Positions 27,343-38,110 of a stretch of DNA of 64,000 nt are shown piece by piece; position 1 is the stretch's first letter, and every line of letters starts with the position of its first letter. The notes under the pieces were generated by a model that did not search any database, was not told the origin of the DNA, and saw only the letters and a program-made list of their open reading frames with translations. This DNA comes from Rhodobacter sp. (GTDB taxonomy: Bacteria > Pseudomonadota > Alphaproteobacteria > Rhodobacterales > Rhodobacteraceae), in contig JAJEAY010000271.1 in the NCBI GenBank assembly GCA_022824145.1, forward strand, positions 1-64,000, given 5' to 3'. The position numbers and the translations under genes were made by a program.

Positions 27343-28544
27343 AGCTGACCGACCTGGAGATTTTTGTCGTGGGAAATCCACCGCCGCATTTCGGCGGTCG
27401 ATATTTCATCTTCGTCAAGCTGACGACGAAGTGCGAAATTGTCGGGTACGGCGAATGCTACGTAGCGACCTTTGGGCCGGAGGTCGTCAAGCACATGATC
27501 CGAGATGTGTTTACCCGCTATTTTGAAGGCAGCGACCCACATCATATCGAACGCCTGTGGCGCCGCGCCCATGGTTCGGGGTTCAGCCACCGGCCCGATC
27601 TGTCGATGATGGGGGTGTTCAGCGGACTGGAAATGGCGTGCTGGGACATCATCGGCAAGGCGACCGGCAAACCAGTTTACGAGTTGATTGGCGGACGCGT
27701 GCATGAGCGCCTTCGCGCCTATACCTACGTTTATCCCGATGCCGAAGACGCTTTTCCACCACCCGGAAAACGCGCCAGGGCCTATACCGACCCGCAGGTT
27801 GCCGCCGAACGGGCCAGCATCTATGTCGAGGCGGGCTTCACGGCAGTGAAGTTCGAGCCCGTCGGCGCATATAGCGTGTTCGATGGTCGCCAACCGGACC
27901 AGCGGGCCATGGAAACCGCCAAAGAATTCTGCCGCCTTGTTCGGGAGGCCGTTGGAAACCGCGCTGACATCCTGATCGGCACGCATGGTCAGTTTACGGT
28001 TTCCGGAGCCAAACGGATGGCTCGGATTTTAGAACGGTATGACCCCCTATGGTTCGAAGAACCTGTGCCACCTGACATGCCGGAATGCATGGCCGAGGTT
28101 GCCGCTTTCACCTCGGTGCCGGTGGCCACCGGCGAACGGCTGTGTACCAAGTACGAGTTCGCCCGGCTGCTGGAATTCAAGGCAGCCACGATACTGCAGA
28201 TGAACCTGGGACGTGTGGGCGGTATTCTGGAAGCCCGTAAAATTGCCGCGATGGCCGAAACCCGCTATGCGCAGATCGCGCCGCATCTGTACTGCGGACC
28301 GATTGTGGGCGCTGCTAATGTGCAGGTGGCAACTGCCAGCGCGAACTTCCTGATCCTAGAAAGCATCGAAGATTGGGGTGGGTTTCATGCCGACATCCTG
28401 ACTCAGAAGATGGACTTCGAAGACGGCCATGTCCTCCCACCCACCGAACCGGGCCTCGGCGTGGAACTGAACGAAGAGGTGGCCCGCGCCCATCCCTATG
28501 AAGGCGACCTGTTGCATCTGCAAATGGCGCCCGATCCAGTGTGA
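27339..28544 (+). CDS. Enolase-superfamily dehydratase/racemase (mandelate racemase group)
   Basis: A 401-residue protein of the mandelate racemase/muconate lactonizing family: N-terminal capping domain, then a modified beta/alpha barrel. Catalytic and metal segments seen are TAVKFEPVG (barrel Lys, residues about 167-175), ILIGTHGQFTVSG (about 210-222), DPLWFEEPVPPDMPE (about 234-248), ATGERLCTKYEF (about 261-272) and PHLYCGPIVG (about 317-326). Such enzymes dehydrate or isomerise sugar acids or related carboxylates. The GTHGQ sequence is a variant of the second metal-ligand strand, and the exact substrate cannot be read from sequence. GGAGG lies seven bases before the ATG. Confidence 0.88.
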   Translation: MKLTDLEIFVVGNPPPHFGGRYFIFVKLTTKCEIVGYGECYVATFGPEVVKHMIRDVFTRYFEGSDPHHIERLWRRAHGSGFSHRPDLSMMGVFSGLEMACWDIIGKATGKPVYELIGGRVHERLRAYTYVYPDAEDAFPPPGKRARAYTDPQVAAERASIYVEAGFTAVKFEPVGAYSVFDGRQPDQRAMETAKEFCRLVREAVGNRADILIGTHGQFTVSGAKRMARILERYDPLWFEEPVPPDMPECMAEVAAFTSVPVATGERLCTKYEFARLLEFKAATILQMNLGRVGGILEARKIAAMAETRYAQIAPHLYCGPIVGAANVQVATASANFLILESIEDWGGFHADILTQKMDFEDGHVLPPTEPGLGVELNEEVARAHPYEGDLLHLQMAPDPV

Positions 28545-28566
28545 CCAGCCGCGCCAGAGAAACCGC

Positions 28567-29379
28567 CTAATCTTCCGTCTGCCGGTTACGCCAGTCCAGC
28601 GCAGCCTTGAGGCCGTTTTCCTTGCGGATGCGGTTGAATTCCACCCTCTCGGGGGACTGGTCAGCCTCAATTCCGACGGCTACCTCCATAGCTTCGGCCA
28701 GCGACTTGCGCATCCGGCCGAGTTCATAGCTGCGGTTAATGGCGCGTTTGGTTTGTTGCACGGATTGGGCAGACGCGCTGGTGATCTGACCGGCAAGGGC
28801 CAGCGCCGTCTCCAGTTCCTCGCCATCCGGTACGACACGGTTAATCAGCCCCATTTCGAAACAGCGGCGTGCCGGAGTGCGGTCGTTGCCGGTCAGCAGC
28901 AATTCTTTGGCCTGTTTTGGTCCGGTGACATAGGGTGCCAGCAAGGCCACGATGCCCGAGCCGAACCGCACCTCGGGCTCTCCCATCACCGTGCTTTCGC
29001 CCGCCACGGCCAGATCACAGGCCATCAGCAATTCCATTGCTCCGGCGATGCAAAACCCGTGCGCCGCGGCAATGGTTGGTTTGGGACTGTCCCAGAACTG
29101 CATGATAAAGTCGAAATCCGTCGCCAGGACCTTTCTCCATTCTTCCTCGCCAGTGATATTCTTTGCCGCGCTTTCCTTCATGTCGAAACCGGCTGAAAAG
29201 CACCGCCCGGCCCCGTGCACGACAATTGCCAACACCCGGCTGTCCGACAGAAAATCCGTCATCGCGTCATGGGTGGCGGCGAGCAGTTCGGAGTTGAACG
29301 CGTTCATAACCTGCGGGCGGTTGAAGGTCAGAATTCCGGTGCGGCCTTGAATTTCGGTCAGGATCGGGGCGTCACTCAT
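28567..29379 (-). CDS. Enoyl-CoA hydratase/isomerase family protein
   Basis: A 270-residue crotonase-fold protein that acts on acyl-CoA thioesters. The CoA-binding/oxyanion segment GRCFSAGFDMKES is at residues about 58-70 and the second oxyanion loop AAHGFCIAGAMELLMACD at about 106-123. The usual hydratase Glu pair is represented by Glu in AMELL and in MGEPEVRFG. The start MSDAPILTE at 29379 is preferred to an ATG four codons upstream. It is convergent with the enolase-family gene and divergent from the acyl-CoA synthetase gene. Confidence 0.87.
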   Translation of the reverse strand: MSDAPILTEIQGRTGILTFNRPQVMNAFNSELLAATHDAMTDFLSDSRVLAIVVHGAGRCFSAGFDMKESAAKNITGEEEWRKVLATDFDFIMQFWDSPKPTIAAAHGFCIAGAMELLMACDLAVAGESTVMGEPEVRFGSGIVALLAPYVTGPKQAKELLLTGNDRTPARRCFEMGLINRVVPDGEELETALALAGQITSASAQSVQQTKRAINRSYELGRMRKSLAEAMEVAVGIEADQSPERVEFNRIRKENGLKAALDWRNRQTED

Positions 29380-29543
29380 CGCGGGTCTCATGTCTTCGGT
29401 CTCTCACCCAGCCTAACAGGGCCATGTCCGGGTTTTGCATCAAAAAACGAGGGGCCTGAGCGTTTATTTTTTGAGCGGTTTTCTGTGGACGACCGATCGG
29501 TTTTGCCCTTGAGTCAGTGGCGCAGATGGGGCGGAAGGGTACC

Positions 29544-31619
29544 ATGGCCAATCACGAACTCGATGGCCTTCTCAAGCCACGTTCTGTGGCGATCGTCGGC
29601 GCCTCCGACCGTGAGGGCAGCAGCGGCCACGCGATGATGACGATGTGCGCCCTCGATGGTTTTGAAGGCCAAGTCTATCTGGTCAATCCAAGGCTCGATA
29701 GGATTGAGGGAAAGGCTTGCTCTCCCGATCTGGCGTCACTGCCGAAGGTGCCCGAGCATGTGGTGATCGGTGTCGCCAGCCGGTTTGTCGATGGCATCCT
29801 GGATCAGGCCATTGCCCTAGGCGTGAGATCGGCGACAATCTTCGCCTCCTGTTATCTGGAGAGTGACGGCAATCCCGCCCTGCCGCAGCGCATTGCGCAG
29901 AAGGCGCGGGCAGCCGGAATGGCCATCTGCGGCGCCAATTGTATGGGGTTCTACAACCCCGGCAACGGATTGCGGGTGGCCAGCATGAGTTCGCCACCGG
30001 GTATCCGGCGCGGTGGCATCGCCTGGATTGCGCAGTCAGGCTCAACCTTTGGCGCGTTGGCCCATAATGACAGGCGGCTGGGTTTTTCCCTGTGCGTCTC
30101 GACGGGAATGGAACTTGTCACAACAGTGGCCGATTACATGGATTGGGCGCTGGACCAGCCTGAAACGCGGGTGATCGGCCTTTTTCTGGAGACCATCCGC
30201 GATCCTGCTGCGTTCATGGCTGCACTTGAAAAGGCACAAGCGGCAAAGATCCCGGTGGTTGCGCTCAAGGTCGGGCGCACCGAGAAAAGCGCGCAGATGG
30301 CCGTGTCGCATACCGGAGCGGTCGCCGGAAATGATGCGGCCTATCAGGCGGTATTCCGCAAATACGGTGTGACCCGCGTGGCCGATATGGACGAAATGGC
30401 CGCAACACTGGCTCTGTTCGACACGCCACGCATGGTCGCACCCGGCCGGCTTGGGACGGTGCACGATTCCGGCGGCGAGCGCGAACTGGTTGTAGACATC
30501 GCGACCGAAATCGGCCTTGACTTTGCCACGCTGGAACCTGCGACATGCCGCGCGCTGGAAGCGTGTCTGGAGCCGGGCCTTCATCCGGAAAACCCGTTGG
30601 ACGCCTATGGCACGGACCACGATCTGATCAACCGCAATGCGGCGATGATCGGAGCGCTGGTAAATGATCCCAACGTGGCGATGGGCCTGTTCATGTCCGA
30701 CCCACGCGACGGCTATGGCTATGCCGACCAATATGTAGAGGGTCTGGTCAAGGCCTCGGATATGACCGACAAGCCATTGGCGCTTGTCACTAACTATTCG
30801 ATGACCGATGAGCGCGAGTTTGCGCAACACCTCCTGCAGCAGGGGATTCCATTGATCCGTGGAACGCGGAACGCCCTGTTGGCGGCCCGTCATGTCATGG
30901 AGTGGCGCGACCACCTTGCCCGCCCGCTACCCCAGGCAACAAACTTGCCGGATACGCGCTATTGGCGCAATCGACTAGCGGCGGGTTTCACCCTGTCCGA
31001 GCACGAGGGGCTGAAGATGCTTTCCGGTTACGGCATCGACTGCCCGCGAATGGCGCGCATCGATAGTGTCGAAGAACTACCAGATGCCTGTAAATCGCTT
31101 CGCTTTCCTGCGGTTCTCAAGACTGCTGAGGAACATGCTCACAAAAGCGACGTCGGTGGGGTTGTTCTGAGTCTGCCTGACGCTGACGCGGTGCATACCG
31201 CGTATGAAGAGATGGCAGCCGCATTGGGACCGAAAGCCCTGATCGCAGAGATGGCGCCGAAGGGGGTGGAACTGGCCCTTGGATCGGTGTGGGATGAGAG
31301 CTTCGGACCGATTGTTCTGATTACTGCAGGTGGAGTTCTGATGGAGTTCCTGAACGACAAAGCAGCCGTATTGGCACCATTTGACGAAGCCGAAGCCCTG
31401 CGCCTGCTGCGGACACTTCGGGTCTTCCGGTTGCTACAGGGTGTTCGGGGCCAGCCGCCGGTGGACCTGAATGCGCTTGCCAAATCGGTCGCATCATTTT
31501 CCCGTATTATCGCCAGCCTCGGGGACACTTGCGGTGAAATTGACATCAACCCACTTGTCTGCACTGAAGGCGGACCCGTAGCACTGGATTGCCTGATTGT
31601 TCCGCGCCAAAGCGGATAG
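29544..31619 (+). CDS. NDP-forming acyl-CoA synthetase (acetate-CoA ligase family, fused subunits)
   Basis: A 691-residue fusion of the alpha and beta parts of NDP-forming acyl-CoA synthetases. A CoA-binding Rossmann domain (SVAIVGASDREGSSGH, residues about 11-26) is followed by succinyl-CoA-ligase-like domains (CGANCMGFYNPG; IAWIAQSGSTFGAL; SHTGAVAGNDAAY) and an ATP-grasp domain at the C-terminus (PAVLKTAEEHAHKSDVGGV, about 523-541; EIDINPLVC near the end). It would convert a carboxylate to its CoA ester with ATP. GGAAGGG lies six bases before the chosen ATG. With the enoyl-CoA hydratase it suggests catabolism of the island's substrate through CoA thioesters. Confidence 0.88.
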   Translation: MANHELDGLLKPRSVAIVGASDREGSSGHAMMTMCALDGFEGQVYLVNPRLDRIEGKACSPDLASLPKVPEHVVIGVASRFVDGILDQAIALGVRSATIFASCYLESDGNPALPQRIAQKARAAGMAICGANCMGFYNPGNGLRVASMSSPPGIRRGGIAWIAQSGSTFGALAHNDRRLGFSLCVSTGMELVTTVADYMDWALDQPETRVIGLFLETIRDPAAFMAALEKAQAAKIPVVALKVGRTEKSAQMAVSHTGAVAGNDAAYQAVFRKYGVTRVADMDEMAATLALFDTPRMVAPGRLGTVHDSGGERELVVDIATEIGLDFATLEPATCRALEACLEPGLHPENPLDAYGTDHDLINRNAAMIGALVNDPNVAMGLFMSDPRDGYGYADQYVEGLVKASDMTDKPLALVTNYSMTDEREFAQHLLQQGIPLIRGTRNALLAARHVMEWRDHLARPLPQATNLPDTRYWRNRLAAGFTLSEHEGLKMLSGYGIDCPRMARIDSVEELPDACKSLRFPAVLKTAEEHAHKSDVGGVVLSLPDADAVHTAYEEMAAALGPKALIAEMAPKGVELALGSVWDESFGPIVLITAGGVLMEFLNDKAAVLAPFDEAEALRLLRTLRVFRLLQGVRGQPPVDLNALAKSVASFSRIIASLGDTCGEIDINPLVCTEGGPVALDCLIVPRQSG

Positions 31620-31684
31620 CATTGCAGGATCAACTTTTTTGACCTTAAAGTCAGTCTTGAACCAAATTTTTGATTCGGAGAGCC

Positions 31685-32575
31685 ATGGTCAACACCTACA
31701 AATTCCCACCATTGAAATGGCTGATGTCATTTGAAGCTGCGGCGCGGCATATGAGTTTTACCGCCGCCGCCGAAGAGCTCGGCTTGTCGCAGGCTGCTGT
31801 GAGCTATCAGATCAAATGCTTGGAAAGCATGATCAAGGCGCCTCTTTTCGAGCGGAAGCCACGCAATCTGAAACTGACCGATATCGGCCACGCCTATCTG
31901 CCGCCCATAAGGCGCGCCTTTGATGAAATGTTCGCCTCAACTGCAGGTCTGTTCGGCAAACCGGGCGAAAAGGTTGTCACGGTCCGCGTGGCGATTTCCT
32001 TCATGACCCGATGCCTCGCTCCGGCACTTTGCGAATTCTACGCGTTGCATCCCGACATCAAGATCAATTTCTGGTCCTCGATTTGGGCAAACTCTGAAGA
32101 ATCCGCCGAAGCCGACATTGACATCCGATTTGGCGCCGGAGACTGGGCCGGGTACGACGCGACGCGGATCACCAACGATACGGCCATTCTTGTGTCCAGT
32201 CCGCGAAACGCGCACATGGTGCAGAGCCCTGAAGATCTGGCGAATATCCCGGCCGGCATGATCATCAATGTCGCCGGTTTCGATGATCTTTGGCGGCGGG
32301 CTTTGCTTCCGACTAAGCAGCGTCCGGCATTGGGTCAGGGCATCCGCGTGGACACAACGATCGCAGCGTCCGAACTTGTCGCTTCCAACGTGGGTTTTGC
32401 GTTTCTGTCCAAATTATTTTCTTGCGATGAAATCGAACAGGGCCGTCTCGTCACGCCGGGCGATATTGAGCTTAGGATGGCGCGAGCGCACTATTTGCTG
32501 CAGCCAAGATCGCAGAAGCGACCGGAAACCGAGGTTCTGATTTTTAAGGATTGGTTGCTGAGCAGAGAGTGGTAG
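31685..32575 (+). CDS. LysR-family regulator, GcvA-like
   Basis: A 296-residue LysR-type regulator. The N-terminal winged helix has the LKWLMSFEAAARHMSFTAAA and LSQAAVSYQIKCLE segments (residues about 10-52), then the effector-binding domain (VTVRVAISFMTRCLAP onwards). The pattern PPLKWLMSFEAAARH places it in the GcvA/AmpR-like branch. GGAGAG precedes the ATG by two to seven bases; an upstream TTG is in frame. It closes the catabolic island and probably regulates the acyl-CoA synthetase or transporter genes. Confidence 0.88.
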   Translation: MVNTYKFPPLKWLMSFEAAARHMSFTAAAEELGLSQAAVSYQIKCLESMIKAPLFERKPRNLKLTDIGHAYLPPIRRAFDEMFASTAGLFGKPGEKVVTVRVAISFMTRCLAPALCEFYALHPDIKINFWSSIWANSEESAEADIDIRFGAGDWAGYDATRITNDTAILVSSPRNAHMVQSPEDLANIPAGMIINVAGFDDLWRRALLPTKQRPALGQGIRVDTTIAASELVASNVGFAFLSKLFSCDEIEQGRLVTPGDIELRMARAHYLLQPRSQKRPETEVLIFKDWLLSREW

Positions 32576-33068
32576 GCGGCCGAGCTGCGTATCAGCACAA
32601 GGAGGGAATTCTTGACCCCATCGTTGCGCGATCATTGCTTTGGCTCTTCCTGTCGTGTGTCTTTGCCAACATCCCTGTCGTTTTGAATCTGGGGGGTCAC
32701 TACTATCTGGAGTACACTTTCACTTAGCCTGACCAGAAAGTCCGGTTCTGGCCGACCTTTCAAGCGGCGATGTCAACATTTTGCAGAGAGCGCCAATTCG
32801 TAATGTCTGCAGCAACCAGCACATTGGGCTCTTTCCGGCCGTTAGCTGCGTTTTGCGCCAATGTCCGGTTCAGCGGGATGATCTGAGCAGTCCTGACAGG
32901 TTCCTTTGCGTTTCACTATGCCTGGCGTTGGGGCCGTTCCTGACGGCGGGACTGTTCCAGGTGGTTCAGGCATAAGGCTTGCCGCGGCCAATGGATCACC
33001 TGCCATCCCGCGTTCCCCTTGCGGTTAATGCGCAAATGACGGGATGAAATCTCCCCGAGTTCTCTGGC
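32576..33068. other. Gene-less stretch containing 91-bp repeat copy 2
   Basis: No recognisable gene. The 91-bp repeat at 32887-32977 is the only clear structure. Confidence 0.5.
32887..32977 (+). repeat. 91-bp direct repeat, copy 2 (right boundary of the 15-kb block)
   Basis: Matches 17711-17801 at 90 of 91 positions in direct orientation. The two copies enclose the IS scar, the ABC transporter and the catabolic genes. Confidence 0.88.
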
Positions 33069-33431
33069 TCACGGAACAGGTTCCCAAAGTTCGATAGCGT
33101 TTCCCTCAGGATCGTGTATGCGGGCGAAGCGTCCGATTCCCTCCAATTCGCTTTCATCGGTGATCTCGATGCCTGCGGATTTCAGCTGCATGATTATCGC
33201 GTCCAGATCGGCTACGCGAAAGTTCAGCATGAAGGTCTTGTCCGCAGGGAAATAATCCGTGTCAGCTGGGAAGGGCGAGAAAACCGTGACCCCGGACTCG
33301 GTCATCCAGGGCACCATCTCCATGTTGGTTGGGGCAGGGTTTATGCCGAGGTGATCCTGATACCATTTCGTAAGTCGCTCGGGGTTCTTTGCCCGAAAGA
33401 AGAAACCGCCGATTCCCTGAACTTTTTGCAT
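33069..33431 (-). CDS. VOC/glyoxalase-fold protein
   Basis: A 120-residue single-module vicinal-oxygen-chelate protein. The two beta-alpha-beta-beta-beta units are visible as VQGIGGFFFRAKNPERLTKW (residues 4-23) and FMLNFRVADLDAIIMQL (about 67-83). Metal-ligand positions are partly non-standard: the first strand lacks the usual His, while the last has DPEGNAIELWEPV with the Glu ligand. It could be a lyase, dioxygenase-like or binding protein; function cannot be assigned. It lies between the repeat and the transposase scar, without operon partners. Confidence 0.83.
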   Translation of the reverse strand: MQKVQGIGGFFFRAKNPERLTKWYQDHLGINPAPTNMEMVPWMTESGVTVFSPFPADTDYFPADKTFMLNFRVADLDAIIMQLKSAGIEITDESELEGIGRFARIHDPEGNAIELWEPVP

Positions 33432-33475
33432 GCCACGACCTCCAGTCTGCGCATCTGATAATTGGGCCGTATATC

Positions 33476-33646
33476 GATTGCTTGACGGTTAATGCTGCCT
33501 GCCACGCGTGTAAAGTCTGACTGCGTGCGTCGGAACGCTTTGTCGTTGTTCCCCCATATATAGCGGGTCTGCGACGTGTAGGCCGGATCGACTGCCGCCA
33601 CCGCGCGTTTATTGGATAGCATCCGCTTCATTCCGTTCCTGCCGGA
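33476..33646 (-). pseudogene. TnpB (IS200/IS605 OrfB) C-terminal remnant, zinc ribbon eroded
   Basis: The minus strand reads AAVDPAYTSQTRYIWGN, DKAFRRTQSDFT then RVAGSINRQA, which matches the TnpB zinc-ribbon region (VDPAYTSQTCxxCG...RRTQSDFTCxxCG). All four expected Cys are replaced (Arg, Trp, Arg, Gly). The RuvC core upstream is absent, so the nuclease is dead. It is in the same open frame as the IS30-type fragment just upstream, forming an accidental chimera. Confidence 0.7.
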
Positions 33647-33667
33647 CCTGGCTTTCCGCGGTCTCCC

Positions 33668-33979
33668 CTTGACCAGAGGCGAGAGCTCCGGAGTCATTTT
33701 CCCGGGAACAGACGGGGCCGCGCTCCGCCGCCCCTCCGCTTTCCCCCGAGCCACCGCGTACCCGTAGCCCCCGCCGCCGCCGTTGCGGCGGATCCCGCGC
33801 GAAACAGTAGTCGGGCCGCGCTCAGGCTGGCGTGCGACCGCCCCGTTGAGTTTCCCGGTTTCCCTCAGCGCGGAGATCCGACTTCTTTCCTCACGGATCA
33901 GGCGGCGGCAGCCCCTCGGCATAGCGGTTTCCGGTTTCCGCGCCGGGACTGTCGCCAATTCCTGGCCGATTCGCAGCAT
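33668..33979 (-). pseudogene. IS30-type transposase, N-terminal helix-turn-helix remnant
   Basis: About 104 residues beginning MLRIGQELATVP and containing RRLIREERSRISALRETGKL and the HTH-like VARQPERGPTTVSRGIRRNG, as in IS30-family transposases (ERxxISxxLxxGxSxxxIAxxLxRxPSTVSREIxRN). The catalytic DDE domain is missing: the frame passes into a TnpB-like tail. Confidence 0.7.
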
Positions 33980-34377
33980 TATGCGCGCCGGAACGCAGTG
34001 CTCTCAAAGGCAACATCATGCATGCCCCGCGAGGCAAGCCAGGTCCTCCAGTCCATCCATTCATTGTGGCTGCTGGCGAACTCGATCAGATTTACTCCCG
34101 AAAGACCATTCAGTTCAGAGCAGGTCCGGCTCAGCTGTTGGTAACGTGGTGCGCGGACCAAAAAGACAATCTCGTCGAACAGGAGTTTCGCCTCAAACCC
34201 GATCCGCCGGTCACCTTCTTTACGAAGGATGGTCGGGTCAGCTGGACTGTCTAGCACGTCTTGAACGCTTGGATCGGAATTTGGAAAAAGGGTTAGGTGA
34301 AAGAGGGGTGTTTCTACCCGGTGCAGCGCACTTACATATAGTTCTTCCATGTGGAATAATTTTGGTATAGTATTCAT
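33979..34377 (-). pseudogene. LysR effector-domain fragment, diverged copy of the 35797-36747 gene
   Basis: The segment ILRKEGDRRIGFEAKLLFDE, then VRAPRYQQLSRTCSELNGLS and LIEFASSHNEWMDWRTWLAS, matches the effector domain of the LysR protein at 35797-36747 (ILRGEGDWPGYEAKLLFGE; APRYRRLNPNCTELEALSG; VASSHTEWMDWKTWLAYQG) at roughly three in four residues. The DNA-binding domain and C-terminus are absent. The fragment and the intact gene bracket the second Xre-RES pair. Confidence 0.75.
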
Positions 34378-34396
34378 TCAGGAAGCGGAAAGTGCA

Positions 34397-34777
34397 ATGC
34401 AATACCATCAAGTCAATGAAGCGATGCCCACTAAAGGTGCAGTTCTGACCAAGGCTGTGATCCGAGCAGCCGACCGGCTAGGGATGTCTGGAAGGGTTCT
34501 GTCTGACGTACTTGGTTTGTCAGAGGCGCAGATCTCACGCATGAAGAGCGGTGAAGCTGCATTGGCCGAGACCAGCAAAGCCTTTGAACTGTCCGCCTTG
34601 CTCGTGCGTGTGTTCCGCTCGCTTGATGCGATTGTGGGCGGGGACGAGAGAGCCGCGAAACTTTGGATGATGTCTTGGAACACAGCTCTGAATGGGCGTC
34701 CGGTCGATAGAGTGATTTCAGTACAAGGGCTTGCGGATGTCGTCACCTATCTGGACGCGCGACGCGCTCCGATCTGA
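34397..34777 (+). CDS. Xre/MbcA/ParS-type antitoxin of the second Xre-RES pair
   Basis: A 126-residue protein with an Xre-like helix-turn-helix (LGLSEAQISRMKSGEAALAE, residues about 41-60) and a DUF2384-type C-terminus (WMMSWNTALNGRPVDRVISV, then GLADVVTYLDARR). Two ATGs nine codons apart (34397 and 34424) could serve as start; 34397 has a GGAAG about 12 bases upstream. The RES gene starts inside this gene, 40 bases before its stop. Confidence 0.85.
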   Translation: MQYHQVNEAMPTKGAVLTKAVIRAADRLGMSGRVLSDVLGLSEAQISRMKSGEAALAETSKAFELSALLVRVFRSLDAIVGGDERAAKLWMMSWNTALNGRPVDRVISVQGLADVVTYLDARRAPI

Positions 34778-35501
34778 ACAAAGGTTGATCGAAGGCCCCG
34801 CTTGGCGGCTAGTTGAGGCGCAGCATATCGTTTCAACGCTCAGCCTTGTCGATAGTCTGGATGAGCAAAGCGTGCTCGAAGACATCCTTGAGGAGACGAA
34901 ACCGCAAATTCCTCCCGAGTGCCGGGGCCTTGATTACCTGCTAAGCACGCCATTCCGATATCGACCCTATCAACATGGTTCCAGGTTCCGCAAAGCGGGT
35001 TTGACGTCTGGTGTCTGGTATGGCTCGGAACGTCCTGAAACGGCAGTGACCGAAACGGTATTCTATCGTTTCCTGTTCTACGCCGAGAGCCCCGGAACGC
35101 CTTTTCCGAATAGTCCAGCGGACTACACGGCGTTCTCGGTCGGGGTTTCGACGGTGCGCGGATTGGACTTAACTACAGGTGCCTTGGCGGAAGACCACGA
35201 CGCATGGACAGATCTGACCGACTATTCCGCATGCCAGGAACTCGCAGAGATGGCACGCGAAACAGATGTTGAAGTCATCCGCTTTGCATCTGTTCGCGAT
35301 ACTTCCGCCAATGCCAACCTGGCCGTGCTGAGCTGCCAAGCATTCAGTGACCCAGCACCGGTCGAACGCCAAAGCTGGCGCATTCGCATCAGCAGTAGAG
35401 GTGCGCTGGCGGTTCGAGACTATCCGAGAGCAGGCATTGAGTTCGCACAGAGTGCATTTTCTGAAGATCCGAGGCTGTTGGGGATGGTTTGGGAGCGATA
35501 G
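34737..35501 (+). CDS. RES-domain toxin of the second pair
   Basis: A 254-residue RES protein. The conserved Arg is in SRFRKAGLTSGVWYGSERPE (residues about 83-102), the Glu in TAVTETVFYRFLFY (about 103-116), and the Ser/Asn region near NLAVLSCQAFSDPAP. The spacing and the N-terminal extension differ from the RES gene at 3749, so the two modules belong to different subfamilies and were not duplicated here. Start ATG 34737 (TTG 34731 is the alternative) lies within the antitoxin gene. The frame is complete. Confidence 0.85.
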   Translation: MSSPIWTRDALRSEQRLIEGPAWRLVEAQHIVSTLSLVDSLDEQSVLEDILEETKPQIPPECRGLDYLLSTPFRYRPYQHGSRFRKAGLTSGVWYGSERPETAVTETVFYRFLFYAESPGTPFPNSPADYTAFSVGVSTVRGLDLTTGALAEDHDAWTDLTDYSACQELAEMARETDVEVIRFASVRDTSANANLAVLSCQAFSDPAPVERQSWRIRISSRGALAVRDYPRAGIEFAQSAFSEDPRLLGMVWER

Positions 35502-35796
35502 GGATGGCCGGTGCCACCGGGGCCAACACGCTGTGGCGCAGTGGAAAATTATGGCGAGATCAAAGCTGCTTGCGGCCTTCGGCATTCGAACTGAAAGCTC
35601 GATATCGTTAAAGATGGCCGGTCAGTACTGTTTGATGTTCAGGAGATTCACCGAATCTGCGGTTCCCTGCACAAGAGTGCCAGGATCGCCGATTTGCGAT
35701 GGTTCGGGCCGTCGATGCGATAACAGCGCCGCAGAAGAATTGTTGCAGGCTTCGTTGTTGCCGCTGTCGGTCTGCCACCGCTTCCCGACTGAAAGG

Positions 35797-37926
<2,130 letters not shown>

Positions 37927-37954
37927 CCGGTTCGGCGCCTAACCAAATCCAAAG

Positions 37955-37986
37955 GGTCATCCCGGCCTTCCGATTCCGGGGTGACC
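37955..37986 (+). terminator. Hairpin between tmoX and tmoW
   Basis: GGTCATCCCGG (37955-37965) pairs with CCGGGGTGACC (37976-37986), 11 bp with one G-T wobble, loop 10 bases. There is no T-run behind it, so it is more likely a 3'-end stabiliser or partial attenuator that keeps binding-protein mRNA in excess than a full terminator. Confidence 0.6.
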
Positions 37987-38110
37987 TCCTTATAATGCGG
38001 TTCTTGAATCGTAGTCAGGCATAGGGGGCCGGGCGTTCACAAGTCCCGTTGCTGGGGGCTTTGAATCAGCGGCAATGCCAGTTTGCCGATGTTCCATGAG
38101 GAACTGATCA

